DNA from: a virus
Strand: one strand, 5' to 3'
Virus record (IMG/VR): IMGVR_UViG_3300010396_000007
Span: 34,678 to 98,677 of that record
Length of the DNA stretch: 64,000 bases
Positions 34,801 through 43,719 of the stretch are shown here, piece by piece (the first letter of the stretch is position 1; every line of letters starts with the position of its first letter). Below the pieces are notes generated by a model, which saw only the letters and a program-made list of their open reading frames with translations, was not told the DNA's origin and ran no database searches. The position numbers and the translations under genes were made by a program.

Positions 34801-37458
34801 CTAGTATGGTTGCGCCGTGAATTGAACCACATCTCCGCTTACTACTGTTCCCGTAAGCGTGCAGGTCGTGGTAGACGAGGCGGATTGTGTGATCGTGTCA
34901 GCAGGAGTCGTTAGATCATGCCCGGAGCAATTAAATCCCGTTCCCCGGCTGGTATACCCCGGCGTAATTACAACTGTGACTGTTCCCGAAGTCGAACTCG
35001 TGTAGCTTCCAATCGTCACGCCATTGTTCGTTGCTCCTGCGCTGGCGCTGATTGTTCCCACAGATGCAGCAGCAGAGAATGTCGCGGTGGTTGAAACAGG
35101 AACAAAGATTGTGCCGTTTGAGACCATCTGCCCGGTCCCATAAGTAGCATTGATGTTCTGGATTTGAGAGCCCGCCGGATGTCCAAGACGCGCATTGTCT
35201 ACAGTGACAAACCCGTCAAGCGGGGCAAATAAGTTAAATGTTGGCGTTCCACTTGATGCCCCTATAAACCTATCCGTTCCTGTATTCGAGGTATTGCCTC
35301 CCAGAGAGTTGACCGTGCAAGTGATTGAACCGCCGCAACCGACAAGCCAACCGTGATTTGCCTTATTGTTTGAGAGCAGAAAGGTGGTCGCCGCACTGGC
35401 CTGCAACATGCCTTGCACTGTACCCGATCCGCAATCCCAATAAATGTTGTCGGCCTTGACTTGTGGGCCTGCCGCAGACACATTTACAACGGAACCGCAA
35501 GCCGTATCGGTGCCGTCGTGAACGTGAATGCTTGCCACGCCTGTAGCAGCGGAAGATATAACGTTGGGGAATACACTTCCCGAAGGAGCGGGCACGTAAA
35601 AATGAGAAACATCGATATTGGTTATTACGCTGTTTGCAGGAATGCTAAAAGCCACGTCCCCTGTATTGTGCGGTCTGAAATCCACGCCGTCTGCAATCAG
35701 ATTCTGAATTGTGGTTCCCGAACCGGCGCTGGTAAATAAAGTGACGTTGCTGGAATTGTTGGCCTTTGGACCTGAAATGCGGCGGATATACAAATTAGCG
35801 ACGGTCACTGGACCGATTCCAATACAGGGAGAAGTCCAGTCCATCGTGCAGGTTATATCCTCAAAACTCATAGTCCCCGCGAATCCTCCGCCCGCGAGGG
35901 TAAAGAATCCCGGCGATGCGGTTCCCCCCTCAGAATGACAGTCGCCGTTTTTTACTGTCACCTTATCGAACCAATAACCGGATGGAGCAGCCGTGTTCAA
36001 GCTCACACAGTGGACGCCTGTGATCCCATGCACGCCATCAATGTTGACATTCAAGAAATCTCCGGCCCCAAAGTAATTAGGGCTCAACGTCCAAAACTGA
36101 TAGCCTCCATCGTCAGCATAAAGAGCGAAGATATCGTCAGAACTGTAAGCGTAGGTGTTTTCAAATGAACTATTGGTGACTGGTCCCTGTCCTTGCAGGC
36201 CATCTTTGAACTCGTTAGTCGGATCGTAAAATCCGCGCATGTGGAAATCATCCACGCCAGCGAACATCATCCCGTATCCCGTGGTCAGCGAGCCGTTCAA
36301 GACTTGATATTGCCCGTAGTGCTGAAAGCCATGCACGCCTAAAAACAGGGATGCGTGGGAGTTGAGCCCCACTCCGGTTCCTGAACTATAGTCCAGTGTC
36401 ACGTTCTCAGCTTGCAGGTTCACATCGGCGTGCTTCACGTAATAAGGTCCAGCCAAAGCCGCTGCTGGAATACGGTTTAACTTAATCACGACGTTATTTG
36501 CGTCGGTCACAGATACCACGCGAAATACTCCGCTAAACGCCCCATCCGTATTCACTGTTCCTGTCGCGTTGAATGTTGCCGTTCCAGTGCAGGTTGCTAC
36601 AGTTCCGCTATATGGCGAAGTGAATCCCCATGTCGTTCCGACGTTAGTAAAAGTGATTGTCCCGGTCGGCACTCCACCGCTTACCGTGATCGTGCCAACA
36701 TTCGGAAACGCCACATTTGCCGCGTTTGTCAGAGACACATTCTGTGTGCCATTCGTGCACGCGCTAGCGCCTGACGCATAGGTCGCTACTGTCGAAGTAC
36801 TTATGAACCATTCGCTTGCTTGTGCGTACACCCATTGGCCGCCAAATCCCGTACCGCTACCGATTGGGAAGCCGTGAGCAGGGAAATTCAGCGTACAGGT
36901 ATCCCCACTCGTCCAAGTGCATCCCGTACTCGCAATGAAGGGTTGAGTGTATCCATAGTTCACCCAAACTGTTGTATTGTTGTTGCTCTTTACAATCACT
37001 CCGGGGTCCATCTTGAGTTTGGTATTGGAGTACTGCACCATCGGGCCATTAATGTAATACACCGTTCCCGCTGTGCCGGAGATATAGCACGTTCCCCCGG
37101 AAGTCGAGAGGCAGGTATTTATCACTGCGATATTCGCGGCTGCCGCCCCTGCGGAACTCGGCGTGAGCGGAAGCCCGATACTTCCTACCGCAGATGTTCC
37201 ACTCACCGCCGCTCCATTTCCGGGGTAGTATGCAATCTGCCCTGTCGTGCCTGCGTTGACGGTGCCCGAACCTGCGCCCGTAAATGTACAGGTTGTAGCT
37301 GTGCAATTGACACCTGTTCCATTAAAAATAAATGAACCAGCGGCCCCATTAATACTTTTTACTCCACCTGAAAGTTGAGGGGGACCAATAACAGGAGTTT
37401 GAGCAGAAGCTAGGACTAATCCAAATAAAAACAATAAACTTACAAAAATATTCTTCAT
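34801..37458 (-). CDS. Exported beta-helix / fibre-like protein, chimeric
   Basis: 885 residues with signal peptide (MKNIFVSLLFLFGLVLASAQ). Residues 1 to about 45 are encoded by AT-rich DNA; from about 37310 leftward the DNA becomes GC-rich. The body has beta-helix character (YFKNTYA-like turns such as NSSFENTYAYSSDDIFALYADDG read here as short rungs) and a Cys-containing C-terminal beta domain. Likely binds or cleaves surface glycans. Composition break plus phage-like leader suggests host-derived sequence captured behind a phage signal peptide. Confidence 0.7.
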   Translation of the reverse strand: MKNIFVSLLFLFGLVLASAQTPVIGPPQLSGGVKSINGAAGSFIFNGTGVNCTATTCTFTGAGSGTVNAGTTGQIAYYPGNGAAVSGTSAVGSIGLPLTPSSAGAAAANIAVINTCLSTSGGTCYISGTAGTVYYINGPMVQYSNTKLKMDPGVIVKSNNNTTVWVNYGYTQPFIASTGCTWTSGDTCTLNFPAHGFPIGSGTGFGGQWVYAQASEWFISTSTVATYASGASACTNGTQNVSLTNAANVAFPNVGTITVSGGVPTGTITFTNVGTTWGFTSPYSGTVATCTGTATFNATGTVNTDGAFSGVFRVVSVTDANNVVIKLNRIPAAALAGPYYVKHADVNLQAENVTLDYSSGTGVGLNSHASLFLGVHGFQHYGQYQVLNGSLTTGYGMMFAGVDDFHMRGFYDPTNEFKDGLQGQGPVTNSSFENTYAYSSDDIFALYADDGGYQFWTLSPNYFGAGDFLNVNIDGVHGITGVHCVSLNTAAPSGYWFDKVTVKNGDCHSEGGTASPGFFTLAGGGFAGTMSFEDITCTMDWTSPCIGIGPVTVANLYIRRISGPKANNSSNVTLFTSAGSGTTIQNLIADGVDFRPHNTGDVAFSIPANSVITNIDVSHFYVPAPSGSVFPNVISSAATGVASIHVHDGTDTACGSVVNVSAAGPQVKADNIYWDCGSGTVQGMLQASAATTFLLSNNKANHGWLVGCGGSITCTVNSLGGNTSNTGTDRFIGASSGTPTFNLFAPLDGFVTVDNARLGHPAGSQIQNINATYGTGQMVSNGTIFVPVSTTATFSAAASVGTISASAGATNNGVTIGSYTSSTSGTVTVVITPGYTSRGTGFNCSGHDLTTPADTITQSASSTTTCTLTGTVVSGDVVQFTAQPY

Positions 37459-37880
37459 TATCTGGTCCCTGTAAAATGAAATACTGCTTTTGTCGTTCCA
37501 TCACCAGCAGTCCATGATACAACATTTACACGTAAAAATAAAACAGGCTTGTATACAATACTTTCCATATTAGAAGTTGTACAATCTGTGGTTGCAGGAG
37601 CAGTTGTATCCAACCCAAACCAATTTACACCATCAAAGCTTCCTTCTACGCGGAATGTACACGCGCTAGGAGCAGTTCCAGAAAGACTCCAATCAATAGA
37701 GTAATTATTAGGAGATGGTGAACTAGAATCAAGTGATAAAATAAGATAATTACCTAATTGGCCCGTTGCTGTGGGAGTTTTCCAAGCGTAAAGTAAAGCT
37801 TGGCTTGGTTTATCTTGAGCCTGCAATGTTGTAGCAATTAGCCCAAAAGCCAACATTAATACTGCAAAAATCTTTTTCAT
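37458..37880 (-). CDS. Small exported beta-sandwich protein
   Basis: 140 residues, signal peptide MKKIFAVLMLAFGLIATTLQ followed by Ala-Gln. Mature part looks like a single beta-sandwich (YSIDWSLSG, CTFRVEGSFDGVNWFGLDT, LFLRVNVVSW). It overlaps the next exported fibre gene by one base, so the two are likely translated together. Perhaps a secreted or surface partner of that protein. Confidence 0.65.
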   Translation of the reverse strand: MKKIFAVLMLAFGLIATTLQAQDKPSQALLYAWKTPTATGQLGNYLILSLDSSSPSPNNYSIDWSLSGTAPSACTFRVEGSFDGVNWFGLDTTAPATTDCTTSNMESIVYKPVLFLRVNVVSWTAGDGTTKAVFHFTGTR

Positions 37881-37888
37881 CTTGCTCC

Positions 37889-38206
37889 TTACTTGATAAT
37901 ATTTGAGTCTTTTTCTGTTTCTGAAATTACGTTCGCCCTTGCTTCATCCCCCAGAATTGCCTGTGCTCCGTGATTCTTTTGAAAAATATCTAAAAACTTA
38001 CTCATCCAAATGCCCCAAAGTTTACCTTCCATCGCTGCTCTAGCAGAATGCGCTGATATAGTTTCATCTAGTCTCCCTTTAAAGAAAACCACATTACACA
38101 AAACATCAAATGCTAAAAGACAACGGACAATGTATCCATGCTCAAGTGATTGGGTTTCATACTTTTTTACTTCGGAAGGGTCGATTTGGGTAATTCCGGT
38201 TGACAT
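37889..38206 (-). CDS. Hypothetical protein
   Basis: 105 residues, MSTGITQIDPSEVKKYETQS at the start; helical and mixed charge with VRCLLAFDVLCNVVFFKGRL in the middle. No family recognised. Overlaps the small upstream frame by 40 bp and precedes the exported genes by 8 bp. Confidence 0.6.
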   Translation of the reverse strand: MSTGITQIDPSEVKKYETQSLEHGYIVRCLLAFDVLCNVVFFKGRLDETISAHSARAAMEGKLWGIWMSKFLDIFQKNHGAQAILGDEARANVISETEKDSNIIK

Positions 38207-38295
38207 TGCTTCTCCGTATTCTTTACGCTCTGTTCAAGAACCACTTGGTCGCGGTCTTTACCTTGAAGATTTTTAACGCAATTAGATGCTTTCAT
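38167..38295 (-). CDS. Possible small protein
   Basis: 42 residues (MKASNCVKNLQGKDRDQVVL at the start), ATG 38295 behind GGAAG with short spacing. It overlaps the next gene and may be a short upstream gene or a coincidental open frame. Confidence 0.4.
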   Translation of the reverse strand: MKASNCVKNLQGKDRDQVVLEQSVKNTEKQCQPELPKSTLPK

Positions 38296-38313
38296 TAACT
38301 TCCAAAAACGAAA

Positions 38314-38398
38314 GGGGCTAGCTGCATAACAGTCCTAGCCCCGTCCTCTCAATATCAACAGGGGGAACGTACCGAAGTACGTTGGAGGAGGCCCCCTG
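38314..38398 (-). terminator. Paired hairpins, probable terminator
   Basis: GGGGCTAG with CTAGCCCC (38314-38321/38335-38342) is followed on the minus strand by TTTCGTTTTTGG. Upstream on the transcript is a second stem, CAGGGGG with CCCCCTG (38359-38365/38392-38398), enclosing AACGTAC/GTACGTT. Together they separate the HNH gene from the next operon. Confidence 0.65.
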
Positions 38399-38472
38399 CC
38401 GTTTCTCTATCTATTCTATACTACCCATTATACAGCAGGTTATGCAAAAAAGCAAGCATAAACTTTTACTTA

Positions 38473-39039
38473 CTATTGTAAATCATTGATTTTATTATTT
38501 TTCCATGATTTTATAGTTGTACCTATGGAGAGCCATTCTTCATATGTAAATCTATTTCCTTTAGCCATATTGCATCTGGAACAACATACGACACAATTTT
38601 CCTTTGAATAGCCAAGACTGTTATCCTTTCGATCTAAATAATAAGCACTGCTACGTCCTAACCAGTCGATTTCTGCCCCGCAATAATGACATTCCTTATT
38701 TTCTGACAACTCATGGTATTCATTTAAGGTAAGATTTATGTCATATGCTCCATTTTTTCTATTATGTACTAAAAGATTATATCGAGTAGTAATTTTTTTA
38801 TTAATATACTCATTTGATCTTTTCCGTTTACTAAATTTTATCTTTTTAGGATTATTATGAGCAATACCGCCACAATTAGTCTTATTACCAGATATTAAAT
38901 CTTCTTTGTTCACTTTTAAAAATGATCCACACTGGCACCAGCAATCGCAAAGTACCCCTTTAAAGTACTTATGCTCATCCATTACAAATAATTCTCCAAA
39001 AGATTTATACTCTAAGTCTTTAGCGATAACTTTATTCAT
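38473..39039 (-). CDS. HNH homing-type endonuclease
   Basis: 188 residues. N-terminal module CDCWCQCGSFLKVNKEDLI ... TNCGG (zinc-knuckle DNA-binding type), then a C-terminal HNH: CHYCGAEIDW, YLDRKDNSLGYSKENCVVCC and SRCNMAKGNRFTYEEW. Same architecture as the plus-strand enzyme at 43180-43719, so the DNA polymerase region is flanked by two relatives. Confidence 0.9.
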   Translation of the reverse strand: MNKVIAKDLEYKSFGELFVMDEHKYFKGVLCDCWCQCGSFLKVNKEDLISGNKTNCGGIAHNNPKKIKFSKRKRSNEYINKKITTRYNLLVHNRKNGAYDINLTLNEYHELSENKECHYCGAEIDWLGRSSAYYLDRKDNSLGYSKENCVVCCSRCNMAKGNRFTYEEWLSIGTTIKSWKNNKINDLQ

Positions 39040-39463
39040 TAAATCCTCTATTTGGGTACACCTACGGCTATCCTTATGCCAGTATCTCTATACTTTATAC
39101 TATCCTAATGGTTAGTATACTGTATTTCATGCCTGAATGGGTACTATAGTAACCTATACCCATGAAACACTGTTTAATAGGCTTATCACGAATAAGGCTA
39201 AACATAGCCTTTTCAAGCGGTTAAGATGATACCGGACGGGGCCAACCGTTAGTTCCGGCCACTGTTTACAGACAATAAGACAATCAATCTTATTGACTCC
39301 ATTACTGGTTACATGATTTCTTCGGATACCGGGCGCGATTAAACGCGCAATCAACTAGGACGCTGCCGTAGGATAACAGGATCAAGTACCTGTTCGTTGC
39401 CTAGAAAAGACTCGCTACTAAACACCTTGGCGAGAGAGAAATCATTTTCAACTTTTTTCACCA
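39040..39463. other. 424-bp gene-free region with a hairpin
   Basis: Between the HNH gene and RNase H no open frame of substance is seen. AAGGCTA and TAGCCTT (39194-39200/39205-39211) form a hairpin followed by T bases on the plus strand and TTATT on the minus strand, so it could terminate leftward RNase H transcripts. Several short palindromes (for example near 39335, GCGCGATTAAACGCGC) are present. Confidence 0.55.
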
Positions 39464-39886
39464 CTACTTGCTGTATGCCGTTGATAACGCATCGGCTTGC
39501 GTGTTCATTTCACGAGGAACCCAATCAATCGAAACGAAGATATTCTTACTACGAATTCTAGTAAGCTCTTTTGCTGCATTGAGATACGCAGGATAATAAA
39601 TACCATCCTTTGCTCTCCAACGTTTCGACATGACATTAATGACAAGTTGGGAATCACCACGAATGAATAATCTGTCAGATTGTGTTAAAATAGGACCTAT
39701 GTGTTCAAGACCTTTGTACAAGGCATGGAACTCAGCATAGTTATTACTGAAGGTTGCGTCCTTAAGTTCTCCGCTATCTTTAGCAAAAGAAACACCATCC
39801 TTGGTGGATGTATAGCCGTAACCTGCATGTGGACCGGGGTTTTTAGGACCACACGAACCATCAAAGTGCAAAACAAAGTCTGACAT
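39464..39886 (-). CDS. rnhA: Ribonuclease H (RNase HI type)
   Basis: 140 residues. The acidic active site is complete: Asp9 (LHFDGSCGPKNPG), Glu52 (NNYAEFHALYKGL), Asp78 (LFIRGDSQLV) and Asp132 (MNTQADALS). It removes RNA from RNA-DNA hybrids, for example primers during replication. First gene of the leftward arm, expressed from a promoter facing away from the DNA polymerase gene; the ATG lies only 9 nt beyond the -10. Confidence 0.9.
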   Translation of the reverse strand: MSDFVLHFDGSCGPKNPGPHAGYGYTSTKDGVSFAKDSGELKDATFSNNYAEFHALYKGLEHIGPILTQSDRLFIRGDSQLVINVMSKRWRAKDGIYYPAYLNAAKELTRIRSKNIFVSIDWVPREMNTQADALSTAYSK

Positions 39887-39895
39887 TCAACTACC

Positions 39896-39924
39896 ATTCT
39901 ACCACAAGTCAATTCAAATGTCAA
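39896..39924 (-). promoter_or_regulatory. Sigma70-type promoter, leftward arm
   Basis: Minus strand TTGACA (39919-39924), 17-nt spacer ending TGTGG, TAGAAT (39896-39901). It drives RNase H at 39886. Nearly identical to the rightward promoter 15 bp away. Confidence 0.82.
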
Positions 39925-39939
39925 CAGGTATTTTTATAT

Positions 39940-39968
39940 TTGACAAACTTTTTTTTCCATGGTAGAAT
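39940..39968 (+). promoter_or_regulatory. Sigma70-type promoter, rightward arm
   Basis: TTGACA (39940-39945), 17-nt spacer ending ATGG, TAGAAT (39963-39968). The polymerase ATG at 39976 begins 7 nt after the -10, about where transcription should start, so the mRNA is probably leaderless. Confidence 0.85.
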
Positions 39969-39975
39969 AGGGTTA

Positions 39976-42762
39976 ATGATTATTGCGGAAAGGGAACTTA
40001 CCCCGCTAGTCCTCAACCCTCCTTCAAATATTACTAGAGTAAAGGATACGGAGACAGAAGTCAAGCTTTTTGACTTCTTAGAGAAAACAAAGGACTTCGG
40101 GTTCGACGTAGAAACAAATCCCGTAAAAGACTTCTATTGGCGACGTATGCGCACTATGCAGTTTGGAACTGCACAGGAGCAGTATGTCGTAGATTTGAGA
40201 GATTACTGCGATGGTAACTCTGACATTCTATTTGCATGTCAAGGCAATTTTGGCGAGAAGCTTAGGCTACTAGCTCCACGTCTGTATGAACTACTACAAA
40301 AGCTAACGAAGTACTTATGCTCTAATGCGTGGGTCAAGACTGGTGTAAACCTTGGATTCGAATACATGTGTATGTATTGGCTCTTTGGTATTCGCATCTT
40401 TGGTCTGTATGACTGTATGCTTGCTGAGAAGTGCATCTACGCCGGATTGGGCGGTCATGCGTCTCTGAAGAACTACGACTTCTATTCGATGGAGTCTATG
40501 TTCGAACGTTACTTCGGCATGAGTATTGACAAGTCGCTGCAAATGTCATTTAACCTTGAGGATGATATTTCAGATGCGCAGTACGAATACGCCGCACTTG
40601 ATACGCGCACTCCCCTTGCTATAAAACTATTGCAGACAGTGATTGCTAGTGGTGAAACTCCAAAGAGCTTGAAAGCGAAAGGCAAGCCAAAGCTAGCCGA
40701 TTACCTTTGCTATCTTGATTCAATCATTCTTGGGGACAATCTCCATGAAATCATTGGAATCGAAAATGAAGCAATCTGCGGATTCATTGATATGCACATT
40801 CACGGCGAACGGATTGACCGTGATCGTTGGAAGGCGCGCGTTCAAAAGTCTAAAGACCGATTGGTTATAAATCTAAAAGAGCTTGATAAGATATTCTTAC
40901 CTATTGTCGGTTCAAAGAACGAAGCCATTAATGATAAAGAAATTGAGTTACGAGAGGCTGAGTGGAAAACACTAGGAGCCACACGCACAAATGAAGAAAT
41001 TCAAATGGCAATGGAGATTCGTAATCTCAATAAGTTAATCAAAAAAGATTCAATGAACATGGACCTAGCTCTGCAAAAAGCCGAGTTAGAAATTAAGTTA
41101 GACCAGTGGACACAGGCGCGCAAGGGACAGAAGGACATTCTCAAAGCTCAATGCAATGAGATGAAAAAGAAGCGCACCAAGATTAATAAGCTTAAAGACC
41201 AATGCGAGGGCGAAGCACTTATTAACTATGGTTCGGATGCGCAACTACGTGACGTGTTACAGGACCCTGAGAACGCACATATCTTCCCTCAGTTGTTCCG
41301 AAACGAACGTAAGGAAGGTAAGGCTACTGGCAACAAAGTTTCTCAAATTGAGAACCTTGATGATGACACTCTAGAAGAATATAACCATGTCCCTGTGATG
41401 AAGCTTATTCAGGAATACCACGGTCTGTCAAAAGAAATTGGAACATACGGAGATGCGTGGGCTACGGAGTGGGTAACTCATCCTTGTAAAGAGGAAGGAT
41501 GGCTGCACCCCGGAGATGGCCGCTTACATTCTACATTTAACCAGCTTGATGCTGCAACTGGGCGTTCAAGTTCAAGTCAGCCGAATGGTCAGAACCTCCC
41601 GCAAGATAAGGAAGTTCGCGGTTGCTTTATTGCAGACCCGCCTGATGAGAATATTCGAATAAGCAATTGCTGCGAATCAGAATGTCAGTACATGCCGGGT
41701 ATCAACACTAGGTATACTTATCGTTGTCTTGAGTGCGCAGAGTGGTGTGATACTCATGCCGAAGAATATGTAATCGTTACGGCTGATATGTCTGGTGCCG
41801 AGCTTCGTATCATTGCAGATGACGCGAATGATACATTGTGGATTCAAGCGTTCGCTCGTGGTGAAGATGTTCACTCAGTAGGAACTGAAATTCTTTATGA
41901 AGTAGAGTGGCCTAGGGAAGCTTTACCAGATTGTGCTTACTTCAAACTTCACACTGAAGAAACTGTAGCAAAAAATCCACTGTGTAAAGTAGGAGATGCG
42001 CAAAGACAGAAGTGTAAATGTCCGGGACACAAAGAGCGTCGTGACCATAATAAGGCTACGAACTTTTTGCTCGCGTATGGGGGCGGTCCTGCAACACTAG
42101 CGCTTAACATCAAAAAGAAGCTGAGTGAAGCAAAGCAGTTGATGGCGTTGCATGAAATCAAGAATCCTAACATCTGGGCATATCTTGATAAATCAGGCAA
42201 GCAAGCTGCAATGAATTTCAAAGCGTTCGATTTGTTTGGAAGACGCCGTTTACTTCCAGAACCTACACGCGAGCGCGCGGTAGAGAATTGCAAAGAGTAC
42301 AACGAAAAGAAACTGCGACTTACTGACGAGGCTTGTGAAAAAGCAATTGCTACCTTTGTTACTGTGAAGGGGCGCAAGCCTACTAAGTTAGAAGAATTTG
42401 AACTAACACATAGACCACCAACGGCGAATGAAGTTAGTAACAGTTTCTTTCAAATGTCAAGTAGCATCACGCGCCAAGGAAAGAATCACAGAATTCAAGG
42501 CACTAACGCAACGATTGCTAAGAAGGCTATGGGAGCAGGTTACTGTCCTGATGGGAAACCATTCTTGTTCCACACTCTGCCGCAATATAAGGCAAAGCTT
42601 ATCAAATTCGTGCATGATGAATTAGTCGTACAATGCCCGAAGAGATTTGGTAAGAAAGTTGCAGCGCTTATTGGGGATGCATTCAAGAGAGCAGCAGCAA
42701 TCAAAATGAAGCGTGTTGTCATGGAGTTTGACTACAACATTGACACATACTGGAAAAAGTGA
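39976..42762 (+). CDS. DNA polymerase, family A, with 3'-5' exonuclease
   Basis: 928 residues from ATG 39976; an upstream ATG at 39940 lies inside the promoter. Exonuclease: FDVETN (Asp44, Glu46). Polymerase motif A VTADMSGAELRI near 603, motif B RDHNKATNFLLAYGGG near 688, motif C VHDELVV near 878. A Cys/His insertion (NPLCKVGDAQRQKCKCPGH) sits between motifs A and B, possibly metal-binding. A charged coiled region lies near 330-420. It is the replicative enzyme of the rightward arm. Confidence 0.93.
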   Translation: MIIAERELTPLVLNPPSNITRVKDTETEVKLFDFLEKTKDFGFDVETNPVKDFYWRRMRTMQFGTAQEQYVVDLRDYCDGNSDILFACQGNFGEKLRLLAPRLYELLQKLTKYLCSNAWVKTGVNLGFEYMCMYWLFGIRIFGLYDCMLAEKCIYAGLGGHASLKNYDFYSMESMFERYFGMSIDKSLQMSFNLEDDISDAQYEYAALDTRTPLAIKLLQTVIASGETPKSLKAKGKPKLADYLCYLDSIILGDNLHEIIGIENEAICGFIDMHIHGERIDRDRWKARVQKSKDRLVINLKELDKIFLPIVGSKNEAINDKEIELREAEWKTLGATRTNEEIQMAMEIRNLNKLIKKDSMNMDLALQKAELEIKLDQWTQARKGQKDILKAQCNEMKKKRTKINKLKDQCEGEALINYGSDAQLRDVLQDPENAHIFPQLFRNERKEGKATGNKVSQIENLDDDTLEEYNHVPVMKLIQEYHGLSKEIGTYGDAWATEWVTHPCKEEGWLHPGDGRLHSTFNQLDAATGRSSSSQPNGQNLPQDKEVRGCFIADPPDENIRISNCCESECQYMPGINTRYTYRCLECAEWCDTHAEEYVIVTADMSGAELRIIADDANDTLWIQAFARGEDVHSVGTEILYEVEWPREALPDCAYFKLHTEETVAKNPLCKVGDAQRQKCKCPGHKERRDHNKATNFLLAYGGGPATLALNIKKKLSEAKQLMALHEIKNPNIWAYLDKSGKQAAMNFKAFDLFGRRRLLPEPTRERAVENCKEYNEKKLRLTDEACEKAIATFVTVKGRKPTKLEEFELTHRPPTANEVSNSFFQMSSSITRQGKNHRIQGTNATIAKKAMGAGYCPDGKPFLFHTLPQYKAKLIKFVHDELVVQCPKRFGKKVAALIGDAFKRAAAIKMKRVVMEFDYNIDTYWKK

Positions 42763-42768
42763 GGATAT

Positions 42769-43167
42769 TTGAAAGAGTTTAAAACAATTGTGCCGTTTTC
42801 ACCTTATAGATATCGTGTGTACGTATTGTTTACCGATAGTTTACAAGGATCGGCTGACAATTTAGCTAATCAAGGATTTTTAGCAAAAAACCATGGGATT
42901 TCTAATGACGGAACCACGGGAGGGTTTACTGTACGACTTCCTAACCAAAGTTGTACCTTTGTAGTTTTAAAGTATCGCGCTCCTATAAACGATATAGTCC
43001 ACGAGTGTTACCATGCTGTTTGTAATATGTTTAAATGGATTGGTGCTGAACATGAAGAAGAGGTTTTTGCCTATCACTTGGATTATCTAGTTTATCAAAT
43101 ATTACGTGACCAAGAAAAAACATTAAAAAAGATTGAAAAAAGTCTTGACAAATCAAAAGAAGTGTGA
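42769..43167 (+). CDS. Small HExxH metallopeptidase-like protein
   Basis: 132 residues from TTG 42769 behind GAGG. DIVHECYHAVCNMFKWIGAE carries HExxH with a downstream Glu pair (EHEEEVFAYHLDYLV), the pattern of small SprT/zincin-like phage proteins. Ends with a basic coiled tail. Follows the polymerase by 6 bp; substrate unknown. Confidence 0.65.
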   Translation: MKEFKTIVPFSPYRYRVYVLFTDSLQGSADNLANQGFLAKNHGISNDGTTGGFTVRLPNQSCTFVVLKYRAPINDIVHECYHAVCNMFKWIGAEHEEEVFAYHLDYLVYQILRDQEKTLKKIEKSLDKSKEV

Positions 43168-43173
43168 TAAGAT
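43145..43173 (+). promoter_or_regulatory. Sigma70-type promoter inside a gene end
   Basis: TTGACA (43145-43150), 17-nt spacer, TAAGAT (43168-43173), overlapping the end of the HExxH gene. ATG of the HNH gene follows after 6 nt, again giving a probably leaderless mRNA. Confidence 0.75.
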
Positions 43174-43179
43174 GGTTAT

Positions 43180-43719
43180 ATGCGTGGAAGAAAGATGAAA
43201 ATAAATTTAGAGGGAAAGCGATTCGGACGATGGATTGTTAATAAAAAGAGTCCTCTAAAGAAAAGAGAAATTTTCTGGACATGCACATGCGAATGTGGTA
43301 CAGTAAGAGATGTAAGAGGTAATGATTTAAAAAATGGCGATTCTACTTCATGCGGCTGCAAACGGGATGAAAAAAGAGGACAAAATAGGTTGCGACCATA
43401 TGAATCTATTTACAATCTTATTTTAAAAAATCCAGATAAACATAAAGTTGACTTAACTTATGAGCAATTTGTTAAGTTTACAGAAATTAACGAATGTTCA
43501 TATTGCAAGTCGAGTGTTAACTGGTCTGCATATGATTACAAAAAGAACGGTAGTGCTTATAACCTTGATAGAAAAGACAGCAATTTGGGCTACTCTATCG
43601 AGAATTGTGTAGTATCGTGTAAACGATGTAATAGAGCCAAAAACAATCACTTTACTTATGAAGAATGGGTTAAAATAGGAGAGTTAATACAATCATGGAA
43701 TCTATCATCAAAAGGATAG
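43180..43719 (+). CDS. HNH homing-type endonuclease
   Basis: 179 residues from ATG 43180 (a second ATG at 43195 has a weak ribosome site). N-terminal zinc module CTCECGTVRDVRGNDLKNG ... SCGC and C-terminal HNH: CSYCKSSVNW, NLDRKDSNLGYSIENCVVSC and KRCNRAKNNHFTYEEW. Sister of the enzyme at 38473-39039. It overlaps the next gene start by 25 bp. Confidence 0.9.
   Translation: MRGRKMKINLEGKRFGRWIVNKKSPLKKREIFWTCTCECGTVRDVRGNDLKNGDSTSCGCKRDEKRGQNRLRPYESIYNLILKNPDKHKVDLTYEQFVKFTEINECSYCKSSVNWSAYDYKKNGSAYNLDRKDSNLGYSIENCVVSCKRCNRAKNNHFTYEEWVKIGELIQSWNLSSKG

Noticed and set aside
39940-39975. Earlier ATG for DNA polymerase at 39940
   Set aside because: It lies within the -35 box of the promoter, adds residues unlike polymerases and has no ribosome site.
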